Shown here in pieces: positions 7,911-18,243 of a stretch of DNA of 18,479 nucleotides; the stretch's first letter is position 1; every line of letters begins with the position of its first letter. A program made the position numbers and the translations under genes. Source of the DNA: Pleurotus djamor (Eukaryota > Basidiomycota > Agaricomycetes > Agaricales > Pleurotaceae). Below the pieces are notes generated by a model. It worked only from the letters and a program-made list of their open reading frames with translations. It was not told the origin of the DNA and did no database searches. The stretch lies in the NCBI GenBank assembly GCA_029747585.1, contig JAPEVF010000886.1:1-18479 (forward strand), read 5' to 3'.

Positions 7911-10377
7911 ATGGCCTCCAAAGAAAAATCAAAAAAATCGCGTACCAAGCCTCCGAAGAGCAGACCTGCCTCGACGACAACGATATCGCAGCCTGTCGTC
8001 AATGACGCCTTCCACGTAACAGAACTGTCCGCTTTTTCGCCAAAGGGTGATCTGTTTGCTTTCCTGACGTTGGCTGTGGAGAAGCACCGTTTACGAATAT
8101 ATGACACAACGACCAGTCAGTCTGTCGCCGAACATACCTTGGATACCGCCAGGGTGACTGCGTTGGCTTGGAGCGAGTATTCAGATCTGAACGACGCTGG
8201 GACGGATGAAACACCATCTCCAAACAAAAAGCGCAGAAAAAAGAAGCATAGCGTGACGGGCCAGCCGGAGAATAGCAGTTCTGGTGGGATCCATGTTGTC
8301 GTTTTGGGATTGTCGGATGGCTCCTTGGTTGTCTTTTCGCCGAGTCATGCACGCGTCATACAGACGCTTTCTTCCCCGACGAGCTCAGCTTCCATACTAT
8401 CAATCGCAGCTGCGGAAAACAAGGACGGCACTCGATTGTTCTGGACATGTAGTTCCGATGGAACTACTCGACTATGGAACGTACACACCACAGCTCTAAT
8501 CGGGAATTGGAAAAACGACGAACGTATACCTTACACAAGTGCCGCAATTCGTCAAACAGACAACGATCAATTGGAACTGCTAGTCGCCCACCATCGCATC
8601 CAATTGTTATCGCTGAAAACAATAACCTCCNCGGAAACACAAAAACCCCTTTCAATATCAACTTTCACGGGACACGCTTCCCCCATCAAACAACTTCAAT
8701 GGGACGTTTCACAACAACCACCTACGCGGTTTTTGTCTCTCGCTGAGGCTGATCGATTGGTATACCTCTGGGAACTTCCTCAATCAGAAACTTCGTCCTC
8801 CGAGGGAAGGATAGCTGCTTCTATTGCGCTCGACTCTGATGCCCGAGTATTCGATCTGACTGCATCCCCATCCCCCACGCTACTGACAGTCTCCGCCTCT
8901 GGTAAAACCTCAATATATCCTATCCCGGCTGAGTTGGTACCTCCCGCGAGCTCGAGCAAAGCACACGCCAACGTCCCCTCTTTGCTACCAAAGTCTACCA
9001 TCTTCTCCCCGTCCAAACAGCAGGCCAATGTTCGTGTCGTGAATGCTGGCTTCGTTCATGGGCAGGAGGGTGCCATCCGGATCGTTCGAATGGTTGGTGG
9101 TGTCCGACCATTCTTCGACTTGATCGTACGTCTAGTCTTGCGTGTTTTCTTGTTACCGCATACTTATGGTGATGCCTAGAAATACTCTGACGAATCTGGT
9201 GGCTTCATCGACTCCGTCACGCTCAAGGAGATTACTTCGAGCGTTATTTCCGACATCTCAAAGGTCTGTTAGATTTCTTGTTCATCCCCTACGTCTGTTC
9301 TGAATTCCACCCAGGCTAGCAATATCAAGCGATACGCAGAAGCCACAGCTACCGTTGGTTCAGGTGTAGAAGTAGGCCAGGACCAAGACGCCGACGACGT
9401 CCTAATGCAAACAGTAGACGGTGATCTCGACGTCGACATCGCGGAGCTCAGTCTAGGCCAACGTCTCGCCGCGATATCCGGAAAGAACCCCTCCACCTCA
9501 GACAACGAGGAGGAGGATAGCGAAACCGGTGGAGCCAAATCGAGAAACGCCACTCGTGATCAACCCGACAATCTCGTTCCCGCGAATTCTTTGACTCGCA
9601 CTTTGATCCAGGCATTACACTCTTCGGATGCAAAATTGATTGAGACGTGTTTGTCGCATTCAGATCCTGTTTTGATCAATAATACTGTTCGACGGTTGCC
9701 TCCGCAGCTTGTGGTATCGTTGATTGACGCTTGTGTGGAGAGGTTGGGGCGAGGTGGTCGAGGGGCGAATATGAAAGGTCGTGGAGGTGGTGCAAGCTCC
9801 CAGCGTAGTGCTTCGTTGATAATATGGATTCGTTCAGTGTTGACCATCCACAGTGGTCATTTAATGACCGTAAGTCATCGGTTATTATCTGCGTTAGCAG
9901 AAGCTGACATCTCGCCAGATCCCCAACCTCGTAGCGCGACTTTCCGGTCTTCATGCTACACTGAGCCGACGCCTGGCGGTCCAAGAGAGCCTTCTATCCC
10001 TTAGTGGAAGGCTGGATATGGTGTTGACTCAAATAGAGATGCGGGCTTCTACAGCGCCTACACCTCTCGGGGTCCCCAAAGAGAAGCAGAAATCGACGTC
10101 AAAAGCTGCAGTTGCGCGGCGATATGTCGAGGGTGAGAGTGAAGATGAAGACGCTCAGATGGACGTTGAGGTTGAAGTTGATAGCGAGGATGAGGAGGGT
10201 AGTGTTGAAGATGTGGAATTGGGAGGCGATAGTGACGACGACGAAGATGAGGATGAAGCAGAGATGACTGATGAGGATGACGAGGATGAAGACGAGGATG
10301 AAGAGGGCCCCACGTTGAATGGGTTTATCGATGATGAGGCAGAAGAAGATGAGGACGAGGAGGACGAGAGCGATTAA
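7911..10377 (+). CDS. UTP5: U3 snoRNP t-UTP subunit, Utp5/WDR43-like
   Basis: Nucleolar WD40 protein of the small-subunit processome (t-UTP/UtpA module), which couples rDNA transcription to 18S pre-rRNA processing. Exons: 7911-9125, 9180-9263, 9315-9869, 9919-10377, giving 770 aa with all introns phase 0. After a Lys-rich start come degenerate WD40 repeats to about residue 430 (TELSAFSPKGDLFAFLTL, HRLRIYDTTTSQ, SDGTTRLWNVHT, DRLVYLWELP), interrupted by a basic insert (NKKRRKKKH). A Utp12-type helical domain follows at about 524-655 (LTRTLIQALHSSDAKLIETC, NTVRRLPPQLVVSLIDACVERL). The end is a very acidic Asp/Glu tail (about 675-770), common in nucleolar factors. It is longer than yeast Utp5. 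An N at 8631 blurs one residue near 241. Another Utp12-domain subunit is less likely, given the single propeller and the length. Out-of-frame ATGs at 7864 and 7873 overlap the start. Confidence 0.85.
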
Positions 10378-10548
10378 CACCTGCTCCTCTGCGTAGCAGT
10401 GCGTACCCAAAAGATGGTGGAGTCCATCCCCAACTCATCTCACTCGATCTAAGTACATAGATGTTCTCATTAATGTTAATATGTATCTTACATCTGGGAA
10501 GATAGTCCAGGGCACAATTCGACGATTAGCAGGCCGGACTCGAAGCAC
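10378..10548. other. Convergent intergenic region
   Basis: Only 171 bp separate the stop codons of UTP5 and the Fpg gene. An A/T-rich stretch around 10468-10490 may serve 3'-end formation. Nothing else is seen. Confidence 0.5.
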
Positions 10549-12085
10549 CTATCGCATCACCTTCGAACGCTTCTTCGTACTTGGCTGGCTCTCGACGACT
10601 TTTCGTTCGGCTAAGCGCGATGATGAGCGACGAGGTAACGGCACCTCTGGGGCCTGAGGGGCATTAGACATGCACGTCAATTAATTGTGTGTGTTACGGA
10701 CGTACCGTAGGCCTCTTCCGTTTCGGAACGTCAGGTTTTGTGTCTTTAGCGTCGGCATCCTTGAGGGGTGGTTCCTCAGGGGATTCGTCTTCGGGGGCAG
10801 CGTCGGCTCTGGACAGAATCTGCAACTCTTCAACAAAGGCTGATGTACGCCCTCCAACGGTCAGCCACTTAATAGTCGCTGGTTCACCTGATGGCTAAAC
10901 AGCATATTAGCAAAATGTATGCTTTTGCACCAGGACACCGTCACGGTTGAGCTCACCAGCTTCAATGTATGTTCGTGCTTCTTCTTCCCTTTACCCTATA
11001 AATTTATCTTGGGTCAGACAGTAAAGCAGTACGACCATCAAGAAGACTAACCCAACGATGTTTCATAAGCCAATTCTCTGGGAATTTAGTGTCGTCAGCG
11101 TTGACCGCCACGGCTTGCTGACAGACATCCGCAACGTTATGATGAATTGAAGTTATCTGAGAATCAGACAGTTTATTACAACGCTGTTCTGGGTGGACGC
11201 GCGAGTGATATAATATTTCATCTATTCGGATTCACAGTCAAATCCAAGCTCGAGAAACGAATGAAGGAACGAACCGGCGACCCAATTGCCCACGCCGGCA
11301 CTGAAAGATTGGTCCAATAGTAAGGCCTTTATTGGACAAGAGCGTTTCAGCACCTTTGCCTTGAAGTCTTCGAGGGAAGGCATGGACAGGATGGGATCAA
11401 AACCAAGTTGCGAGATAGGGGGCTCCTCAAGGGGACTAACACACAGACGGATGCGTCCAAGTCGTCGGGCATCCAAGAAGGCCAGCTGAATGATTTCCTG
11501 CGTTTTTGGATCCTGAAGGTGCAGAACGAACTGAGCAGAGTGCGTGAGTGGGATGGTTGCACAACTCTCAAACCTGATTTACATTTACTGACCTTCATGA
11601 ATTTGGGAGGCCATAATTGGGAAGGAGATCGAGGAGTCTCCTTGTAGTATGTCGCTAGTTGGCCCTTAACCTGCAGCATACCGGTCATTCCGAAGTGAAG
11701 GACGGGTAGTTTGCCTTCGCCGTCGAGTTCAACATAAAAGAGTTTACCTAAACTTGGACAATGAGTCGCGTAAACAGGAGTTTCACAATGAGTTACCATA
11801 TCGTTTCGCGCCTAGAACAGTACGTCCAGTAAGTTCTTTTCCCTAGAAGTAGTAGTCTTAGCATGGTCATGTTAATTCCAGTATATGGATGTCTCACAAA
11901 GTCAGAGTGGCTGATTCCAGAATAAACCAACAAGTCATCAACAGTGTCGACTTGTTTGATGAGCTTTCCGGTCGCAATGGTTCGTACAAGAGCAGCGGCT
12001 CTTTCGACCTCTAATGCATTTGCTCAAGATGAGAGAAGGACATCGACGAGACACGAAGAAAATGCGTACCGGGTAGCTCTGGCAT
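10549..12085 (-). CDS. FPG1: Formamidopyrimidine-DNA glycosylase (Fpg/MutM family), zincless type
   Basis: Base-excision-repair bifunctional glycosylase/AP lyase for oxidised purines. Exons: 12085-12070, 12010-11898, 11842-11797, 11747-11593, 11530-11275, 11221-11052, 10995-10957, 10894-10706, 10653-10549, giving 362 aa with all phases consistent. The first coding exon is only 16 nt and encodes MPELP plus the first base of Glu6. Pro2 (the Schiff-base nucleophile) and Glu3 are therefore present. Further motifs are LHFGMTGMLQVKG, the helix-two-turn-helix segment LLLDQSFSAGVGNWVADEIL (about 180-199) with HSRVHPEQ, and TVGGRTSAFVEELQ (about 275-288). The last replaces the bacterial Cys4 zinc finger, as in plant and fungal 'zincless' Fpg. 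The Lys/Pro-rich tail has basic clusters (PKRKRP, TKKRSK) that look like nuclear signals. It is transcribed divergently from the GST-like gene. Confidence 0.92.
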
Positions 12086-12416
12086 GGCCAATTAGGACAG
12101 GTGCAAAGTTCCAGCCTATGGCCTCACAAGCGCTCAACGACGTATACATGTAACCGGGTCGTGACCCTGGTTCAACCCACGTGGCGGTACTGCGTTCCCG
12201 AACTTGCAAGGATCTTCGTCTCTTTCTATAGACAAACAACATCCCTTGAAGTCTAATGGCTTGGACGTCGCGAGACCACTGCACTCCACGAACCAGCCGC
12301 CTGTGCGCCATCTGGGTCTACACAGCCTCATTGGGGGGAACTACCTTGGTTCAGTGCATCCCGGACGCTCTTCTTGCTTGCTTCTTGTCCTAGCATAAAT
12401 TCGAGATCTTGCGCCC

Positions 12417-12696
12417 TTGAAAGTCATAACTTGCTCACATCTTGGGTTAAGGAAGAGTTCGCGCCTTACAAAGTCCCATGCACTTCTGGTCTGGATGCTT
12501 TTGGATACGGCTCAAGCGGAATGGCGAAACGTCTTTCCAGAGCCTCCGTGCTGTGGGTATCTCCGAAGCGATAATAAGACTGTCACGTCCCCGTCGATGG
12601 TACTTAGATAGGGCCATCACTCTGTTTCTGAAAGATCCAGCTGTTGATGCTGCCTCGGAGCTTCTTCACCTTGCTTTACTGATTGGAAAGAGCTAA
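12417..12696 (+). pseudogene. Possible frameshifted coding remnant
   Basis: Two overlapping frames read like one helical peptide if a single extra C at about 12537 is ignored: ...LLDTAQAEWRNVF continues as QSLRAVGISEAIIRLSRP... and ends in TAA at 12694-12696. I do not recognise the family. It could equally be chance open frame in a promoter region, so confidence is low. Confidence 0.2.
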
Positions 12697-12834
12697 TAGA
12701 ACTTTCCGTCGTGACCTTTTCTCTCCTCCCCTCCCATCTTGTTCCTTACCTGTCAGCCTTTGGTACACCACTTCGACCTGGTGAGACATCCCCCTGCACC
12801 GTCGATGCGAACCCCTTGCCCTGGACCGATGGCA

Positions 12835-12840
12835 TATAAA
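12835..12840 (+). promoter_or_regulatory. TATA box of GST-like gene
   Basis: TATAAA 58-63 bp upstream of the ATG at 12898, the same spacing as the other TATA boxes in the window. Confidence 0.55.
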
Positions 12841-12897
12841 CCTGGCAGAAGGTACGAATAATATCGACGCGTTGTATCCAATCCATACGCTTTAGTG

Positions 12898-13778
12898 ATG
12901 TCGCAAGAGCAGATTACGCTTTACTCAACCAGGGTACGTACCCTCACTGGGAATCTATCAGTCAAATTGGGGATTCATATTCCTCATGAATAATCTTTCC
13001 AGCCATCTCCCTTTGGTCATTTTGTCGAGGTAGCCCTTCGCGAAGCCAACCTCCAATACACACGCTACGAGATTGATCTCAAGAATGACAAACCGTCCTG
13101 GATCTTCGACATCAATCACATCGGCAAGGTGCCTACTATTACGTACGGTGGTCCTCCCGTCCCTCCCGAACAACCTTCCCCAGAGTCTTTCAAACTCGCT
13201 GAGTCCATCGCCATCCTGGAATTCATCAACGAAATCGCCCCCGATGCGAAGCTCTTGCCCGCTACCCCGAAGGAACGGGCGAAGACCAGATCTTGCATGC
13301 AGTTCGTGATGACAAGAGTTCAGCCGATCTTCTATCAAGCGTTGATGAGGCAAGGGTCGATGAGGGACATCATTCAGGTCTTGAAAGAGTTACAGTATTT
13401 CTTGCCCGAGGTCCCTGCGGAAGGGGAAGAAACGACGAAGAAGTTTGTTGGGGGAGAGTCGTTCTCTCTTGGAGACGCTGTTGTTTCTGCGTGGGTGGTT
13501 CGTATGAACTTCTTCTTGGGTAACGACATCGGTTCGTGGCCCGAGGGCGAAGGTGTGAAGCTCCAGGAAGAAATACTGAGCTCGGAGGAGCTTGCCAAGT
13601 TCCAATCCTATCGAAAGACCCTGCTCTCCCGACCGGCTGTCACGGAGACATTCTCGCAGGTTTGCGTGGTCCCGCTCTTTTTGTGTAAGGAGCTCTAATT
13701 GATGTTACTTACCCCTAGGAATATCATCTGACGACAATGAAAGCAAGAGTACTCTCAACTCGTACGCCATCCGAGTAG
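12898..13778 (+). CDS. Glutathione S-transferase-like protein
   Basis: Probable cytosolic glutathione transferase for detoxification or thiol exchange. Exons: 12898-12933, 13003-13659, 13719-13778, giving 250 aa with phase-0 introns. The N-terminal thioredoxin-like domain shows ITLYSTRPSPFGHFVEVALREANLQY; Ser14 in the SPF motif sits at the usual catalytic Ser/Cys position. It continues with the cis-Pro motif GKVPTITY and the SNAIL/ESxAI-type glutathione loop AESIAILEFINEIAP. The C-terminal half is helical (KFVGGESFSLGDAVV, FQSYRKTLLSRPAVTETF). Length and order fit fungal GSTs of the broad omega/theta-like type, but class and substrate cannot be assigned by eye. The first coding exon is only 36 nt. 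A TATA box lies about 60 bp upstream. Nothing nearby suggests a biosynthetic cluster. Confidence 0.85.
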
Positions 13779-14206
13779 ATTGCAGATATATAGCTTCATG
13801 GTTGTACCAGAATGAGTGATGGTGACCTGATTTGAATCTCTCGTGTGGTATGATGCTAGTCAGTACCTACGCAATTAATTGCTCATCCTTGAACATGAAT
13901 TCCATGTCCTTCGAGGAGCTCTGGAGGTGTCAACACCAAAGAATGTGCGACTCTCGGTTTTAGACGAGGCCTCTACCTCATACTACCCTCATACACGCAT
14001 TAATTTCGTGGATGCAAGTCTTTGTGACCGTGGCCACGAACTGCCCCTTTTGGGAGTGGCTCAGTGTTCACCCTGTCATAGCCGAATTTGGAGGCGTGCA
14101 GTTGAACGCCGGTTTTCCTCAACTGTTTGTCTCCGACTCCTCGTCCCGGTCTCCTTCCTCCCTCAAGGTCCCAGCAGCCTAGCTGCAACCACGCTGGAAC
14201 GCCTGC
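13779..14206 (+). promoter_or_regulatory. Intergenic region, MDV1 upstream
   Basis: A 428-bp stretch between the GST-like gene and MDV1, both rightward. A 137-codon open frame crosses it (13879-14292) but runs into MDV1 in another frame, is Arg/Cys-rich and resembles nothing I know. I treat the region as the GST 3' flank and the MDV1 promoter. A pyrimidine-rich tract (about 14113-14166) precedes the start. Confidence 0.5.
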
Positions 14207-16874
14207 ATGGCATCGGACTCGCGGAAACGCCCCTCATCAGAAGACTTAAAGTCGCGCAATGGTCGAAATCCACCTTTGGACCCACCCAATAACTCGGAAT
14301 CCGGCCCAAGTAAACTGGGACTCGTGCAAAAGGTGTTCATGGCTCCTTTCAACCACAAGAAACATGATTCTACGCGAATATTATCCGACTGTACGTGCTG
14401 TTTGTCGACTATCGATGTTGGTATGGCTAACTGACATCATTGGGTCTCTTATTCTTGGATTCAACTTTATAGTGGCCCCAGTCATCATGACGCCGCGTAT
14501 GATGAACACAGTGAGCTCTTCGAATAGGCCTAGGGCTTCGGTGGGGTCATCGAGCATGTCGGGGTCGCGCGTCGACTTTGCGACTTTAGGACGTGCACCG
14601 TTTCGGCTGGGTCTGGGCGGAACACGACGAGTTACTTCACGCGACCTACAAATTGTGGAAGCGACAGAAGAACTTCTAGAAGCGGAACTCCCTGAACCAG
14701 ATGGCGTTGCTTCAAATGTCAGTCTGTTGCGCGGCTTCAATGCGACGATACCCAGTGCGGAGCAGGGTCGATCCCGCAGGAGACAAATGCGAAATGTGGA
14801 CACACCAAAGCTAGGGCTAAGGAAAATGGGCAGGAGTGCAAGGGGTATGATTGGAGATGAGGATGAAGAAGGTGATCATGTTGATCATGAAGGACAAAGC
14901 GTGGCCAGTGAGGAAGACATGGTTGTCGTCGGGAAGGCCGGGAAAGGAAAGAGGAGGCGGAGAGGAAGGGAGAGTCTCAGTGCAAGCAAAACTCTGGGCA
15001 AGGAAGAGTTAACTCGCCAGAGAAAAGAAATATTGAAGGATAAGGAGAATGTCCACGTTAAGCGGGTGAGTCCAACGCGTGTTCACGTCCCTCCTCTCGC
15101 TGACGCGTTCCTCAGAGTTTACTCATAAGCGAAGTAGATGAAATTACGAATAAAATAGCAGCTCTGGACTCTATACGAGCGAAACTCGAACATGACCTAC
15201 TCAAATTGCAGGAGGAAGAATTAGAACTCGATGACGAACGTGAGTAGTTTGTGATAAAACTCCTCCCGAGTCCGCTGATCCGTTTTATTTCAGTGGAAGG
15301 CATCAAGGAGAGACTAGATTTTGAGGAAGCATCTAGCCATCGCCCACCAAAGTCATCAACACAACCTCTCCATCTTCCTCAGAGTTCCAGGCGGCGTAAA
15401 GGCCCCGCCTTCTTGCCTTCGGAACACGACGAACTACCACCCGGTATTGCTTTCATGGTGCGTACCCCAATCTCATCCTCGATGATCTACTTCACTAACT
15501 TGGTTTCGCAGACCCTCGAAAGCCATACCACTCCAATCACCTCATTAGACTTCTCCGAGCCATATGGAACCCTCGTCACTGCGTCTCAAGAAGACTTCCA
15601 ACCCCGCGTCTGGGATCTTCTCACCGGATCCGAAATTGGGCGTTTACGCGGTCACCAAGGGACAATCAAGTGTGTCCAAGTGGAGGACCATGTCTGCTTA
15701 ACGGGTAGTGAAGACGGGTCTGTGCGGCTGTGGGATCTGAGAAGAGTGGACGAGGATGAGGACTGGGAAGCTGAGGGTGAGATGGTGAACCTGAGTGACG
15801 TTGCTGAGGAAGAGGAGAGTGATATGAGTGAGTTTGGTATGCCTGGCATACCAAGCGAGGAAGTCACACTGAATGGCATACGCAACGGAAGCGTCGGAAG
15901 TAAGGATCGTGATGATGCTTGTGCCCGAGTCCTGGAGGGTCACAGCAAAGCAGTCACGGCACTCTACTTCGAGGATAACTGCTTGGTATGTATATCCTTA
16001 ACTGTGCATCCATTTTCTCCGTTTTAATGATTCACCCAGGTCACCGGTGCCTCAGACAAGACCCTACGCCAATGGGACCTTGAAACCGGTCAATGTGTAA
16101 TGACCATGGACATCCTATGGGCTATCTCTCACCCCACCGTGAACTTTCCCGGAAGCGCCATACCCAATCCATTGTTCCCAGGCGCTGCTGCTGCTGCAGG
16201 TGCTTTCGCAGTACCTATGCCTCCCTACGCTGATGGAAGTTGGGATATGTACCAAGACTTCGTTGGTGGGGTGCAATTCTGGGGGTATGGCTTGATGAGT
16301 GGGAGTGGAGATGGTGCGGTTCGGATGTGGGATAGTAAGTTCTGGTTTACAACTGACTGCGATTCGGTGGCTTACCCCACGGCTTGCAGTGCGAACTGGG
16401 CAGGCTCATCGCACGCTACTGGGACATACTGGTCCAGTAACGTGCTTACAATTCGATGAGATCCATATCGCAAGTGGTAGTCTCGACAAGACCATCCGAG
16501 TAGGACTGTTTTTGTCTGTCACCATCTAAACACTGACAACTTTCATTTCGTATAGATATGGGATGTTCGTACAGGCGGGGTCTTTGAGACTTTGAAATAC
16601 GACCATGCTGTCACTGCTCTGCAGTTTGATAGTAGAAAAGTCGTAGCGGCTGCTGGAGAGAATGGCGTCAAGGTATGCCCCTCTTTCGCCCTTCACGTTC
16701 CCTGAAGAAATTTACTCAACACCCCTTTCCATTCAGATATACAACCGGACGAGCATGCAACACTCATCTCTCACTACTAACGGGCACACTAGTCCCATCG
16801 AACGTCTCCGATATATGGATCGCTACCTCGTTTCCGGAGGTCGCGATTCTACAGTGAAGGTTTGGTCACTATAA
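14207..16874 (+). CDS. MDV1: Mitochondrial division protein 1-like WD40 adaptor (Mdv1/Caf4)
   Basis: Adaptor that links outer-membrane Fis1 to the dynamin Dnm1 during mitochondrial fission. Exons: 14207-14390, 14473-15065, 15116-15239, 15294-15457, 15512-15985, 16040-16334, 16390-16499, 16556-16672, 16737-16874, giving 732 aa with consistent phases. Residues 1-259 are Ser/Arg-rich with a basic cluster ([13 protein letters not shown]). A coiled coil spans about 260-315 ([20 protein letters not shown]... [18 protein letters not shown]). LPPGIAFM precedes a seven-blade WD40 domain (356-732), with repeat ends [39 protein letters not shown] and KVWSL. An acidic insert follows blade 2 and an Ala/Pro-rich insert precedes blade 4. 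The order coiled coil, LPPG.AFM, WD40 is diagnostic of Mdv1. The exact N-terminus is less certain, because the Fis1-binding part diverges. Confidence 0.88.
15834..15854. repeat. 21-nt perfect palindrome in MDV1
   Basis: Arms TTGGTATGCC and GGCATACCAA are exact reverse complements around a single T. They lie inside exon 5 and encode part of GMPGIPS in the acidic insert. Confidence 0.7.
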
Positions 16875-17212
16875 TGGTAGACCTATACCTTTACCTGGAC
16901 CTTAATTATAAAGTATCATAAAGCTTTCTTTCTTGCTTTCGTGATTGTCGTGGGCCTTCATCGCATACCTCAAGAACACCCCGAAGATGTATCATATACC
17001 ATCAACTGCTACATAACTTACTACATAAAATAGACAATTTTCCGTGCTTGTTAGGGGCTTAAAATTGAGCTTCGCTGGCAACTTCCATCTCGGAGATTAG
17101 AGAGGTTAGTTTTTGCTCATCAAAGTCTGTCAGTTGTAGAGAACTGATAGTTTTCATTGAAAGGTGAGTTTGGTACATTCCGTTGATCAAGGATTGTATA
17201 GATGACGAGTAG
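16875..17212. promoter_or_regulatory. Intergenic region between MDV1 and THR1
   Basis: A 338-bp A/T-rich stretch holding the MDV1 3' flank and the THR1 promoter. A minus-strand small ORF (17178-17059, 39 codons) is noted without support. An out-of-frame ATG at 17202 lies 11 nt before the THR1 start. I see no TGACTCA-type amino-acid-control site. Confidence 0.5.
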
Positions 17213-18243
17213 ATGGAAACACAGGGCCCTACAACTTTTACCATCCGAGTACCAGCTACCTCTGCCAATATCGGCCCTGGTTTTGATGTCGTTGGCCTGT
17301 CGCTCTCGCTCTTCCTCACTGTGACAGTAACAGTACCCTCACCTAGTGGCCTAGAGAACCCAGCACAATCTCGGGCGTATGAACCCCCAAAGATAACATA
17401 TACCGGCGAAGGTGCCGATGAGGTATCCCTAGACGTCTACAAGAACCTCACCACTCGTGTCGCATTATACGTGCTGCGTTGTCACAACATTCGAGTCTTT
17501 CCATCTGGCGTCACCATCCACTGCGATAACGAAATCCCTTTCGGCCGTGGGCTGGGCTCCTCCGGAGCTGCGGTCATAGCGGGCGTTCACCTTGGCAATG
17601 AAATCGGGCAACTACGTTTGAGCACAGAACGGCTTTTGGATTTCGCGTTGATGGTTGAGCGTCATCCCGACAACGTTACGGCTGCTCTTGTGGGTGGATT
17701 CGTCGGATCTTATCTTAAGGAGCTTGATAGGGAAGCAACAGAAGCTGCTAGCGTGCCTTTGAGCGAGGTTCTCCCAGAATACCCTCCTGATGCTGGTGCC
17801 GAATGGGGACTGCATCCCCCCAAACCACCACTTGGTATAGGTCACTATGTCCGATTTGGTTGGTCGAAAGAGATCAAAGCTGTCGCTATCATCCCTAAGT
17901 TCGAACTTAGCACCGCCAAAGCCCGAGAAGTCCTGCCTGAACAATACTCTCGTAAAGACTTGGTATGTGGAAAATCTGACTCTAATACGAGCCAAGAAAC
18001 TGAAGAACTCTTAGGTATTCAACCTACAGCGACTTGCTGTCTTAACCACTGCATTGGGCCAATCGCCGCCCGATCCAGACCTGATTTATGAGGCCATGAA
18101 GGATCGTGTGCATCAACCATACCGAAAAGCACTCGTCAGTATCCACAATAAATATCCGTTCGCGCGTTCATCATACTCACCTCTATGGCTAGATTCCTGG
18201 TTTACCTGAGGTGACCACCTCAATCACTCCCGCTACACATCCC
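17213..18243 (+). CDS. THR1: Homoserine kinase (GHMP family), 3' end missing or disrupted
   Basis: Phosphorylates homoserine on the threonine pathway in the cytosol. Exons: 17213-17962, 18015-18134, and 18193 to about 18243, giving 307 residues. Introns are 52 and 58 nt, phase 0. Motif 1 is VPATSANIGPGFDVVGLSL and motif 2, the ATP-phosphate loop, is EIPFGRGLGSSGAAVIAGV; RHPDNVTAALVGGF follows. Exon 3 reads IPGLPEVTTSITPATHP, after which homoserine kinases continue with GLLG and then motif 3, LSGAGPT. Here CCC is followed by AGGTTTGTTGGG. That encodes GLLG only after a +1 shift, and no motif-3 sequence follows in the remaining 220 bp. Either the final exon lies beyond an unusually long intron, or the gene is broken by an insertion, indel or misassembly. 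The family assignment is secure; integrity is not. Confidence 0.9.

Larger units (their letters stand above)
12086..12897. promoter_or_regulatory. Long divergent intergenic region
   Basis: At 812 bp this is the longest gene-free stretch, between the Fpg gene and the GST-like gene. The right end holds a TATA box (12835-12840) and an ACGCGT at 12867-12872. A pyrimidine-rich tract lies at about 12718-12740. The middle (12417-12696) has a possible frameshifted coding remnant, listed separately. No transposon signature or tRNA is seen. Confidence 0.5.

Noticed and set aside
10099..10410. Minus-strand hydrophobic open frame resembling a membrane protein
   Set aside because: It is the antisense of the Asp/Glu-rich tail of UTP5, which reads as Ile/Leu/Val.
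12155..12185. GGTTCAACCC resembling a tRNA B box
   Set aside because: The flanks do not form a T stem and no matching A box lies upstream.
12024..12311. Minus-strand 95-codon open frame over the Fpg start
   Set aside because: The MPELPE start in another frame is decisive for Fpg. This frame is Arg-rich and resembles nothing known.
13879..14292. 137-codon open frame upstream of and overlapping the MDV1 start
   Set aside because: It begins at a non-ATG codon, overlaps the secure MDV1 first exon in another frame, and has no recognisable motif.
17122..17201. Possible 5' UTR intron before THR1 (gtgagt ... tatag)
   Set aside because: It would be only about 38 nt, shorter than any supported intron in the window.
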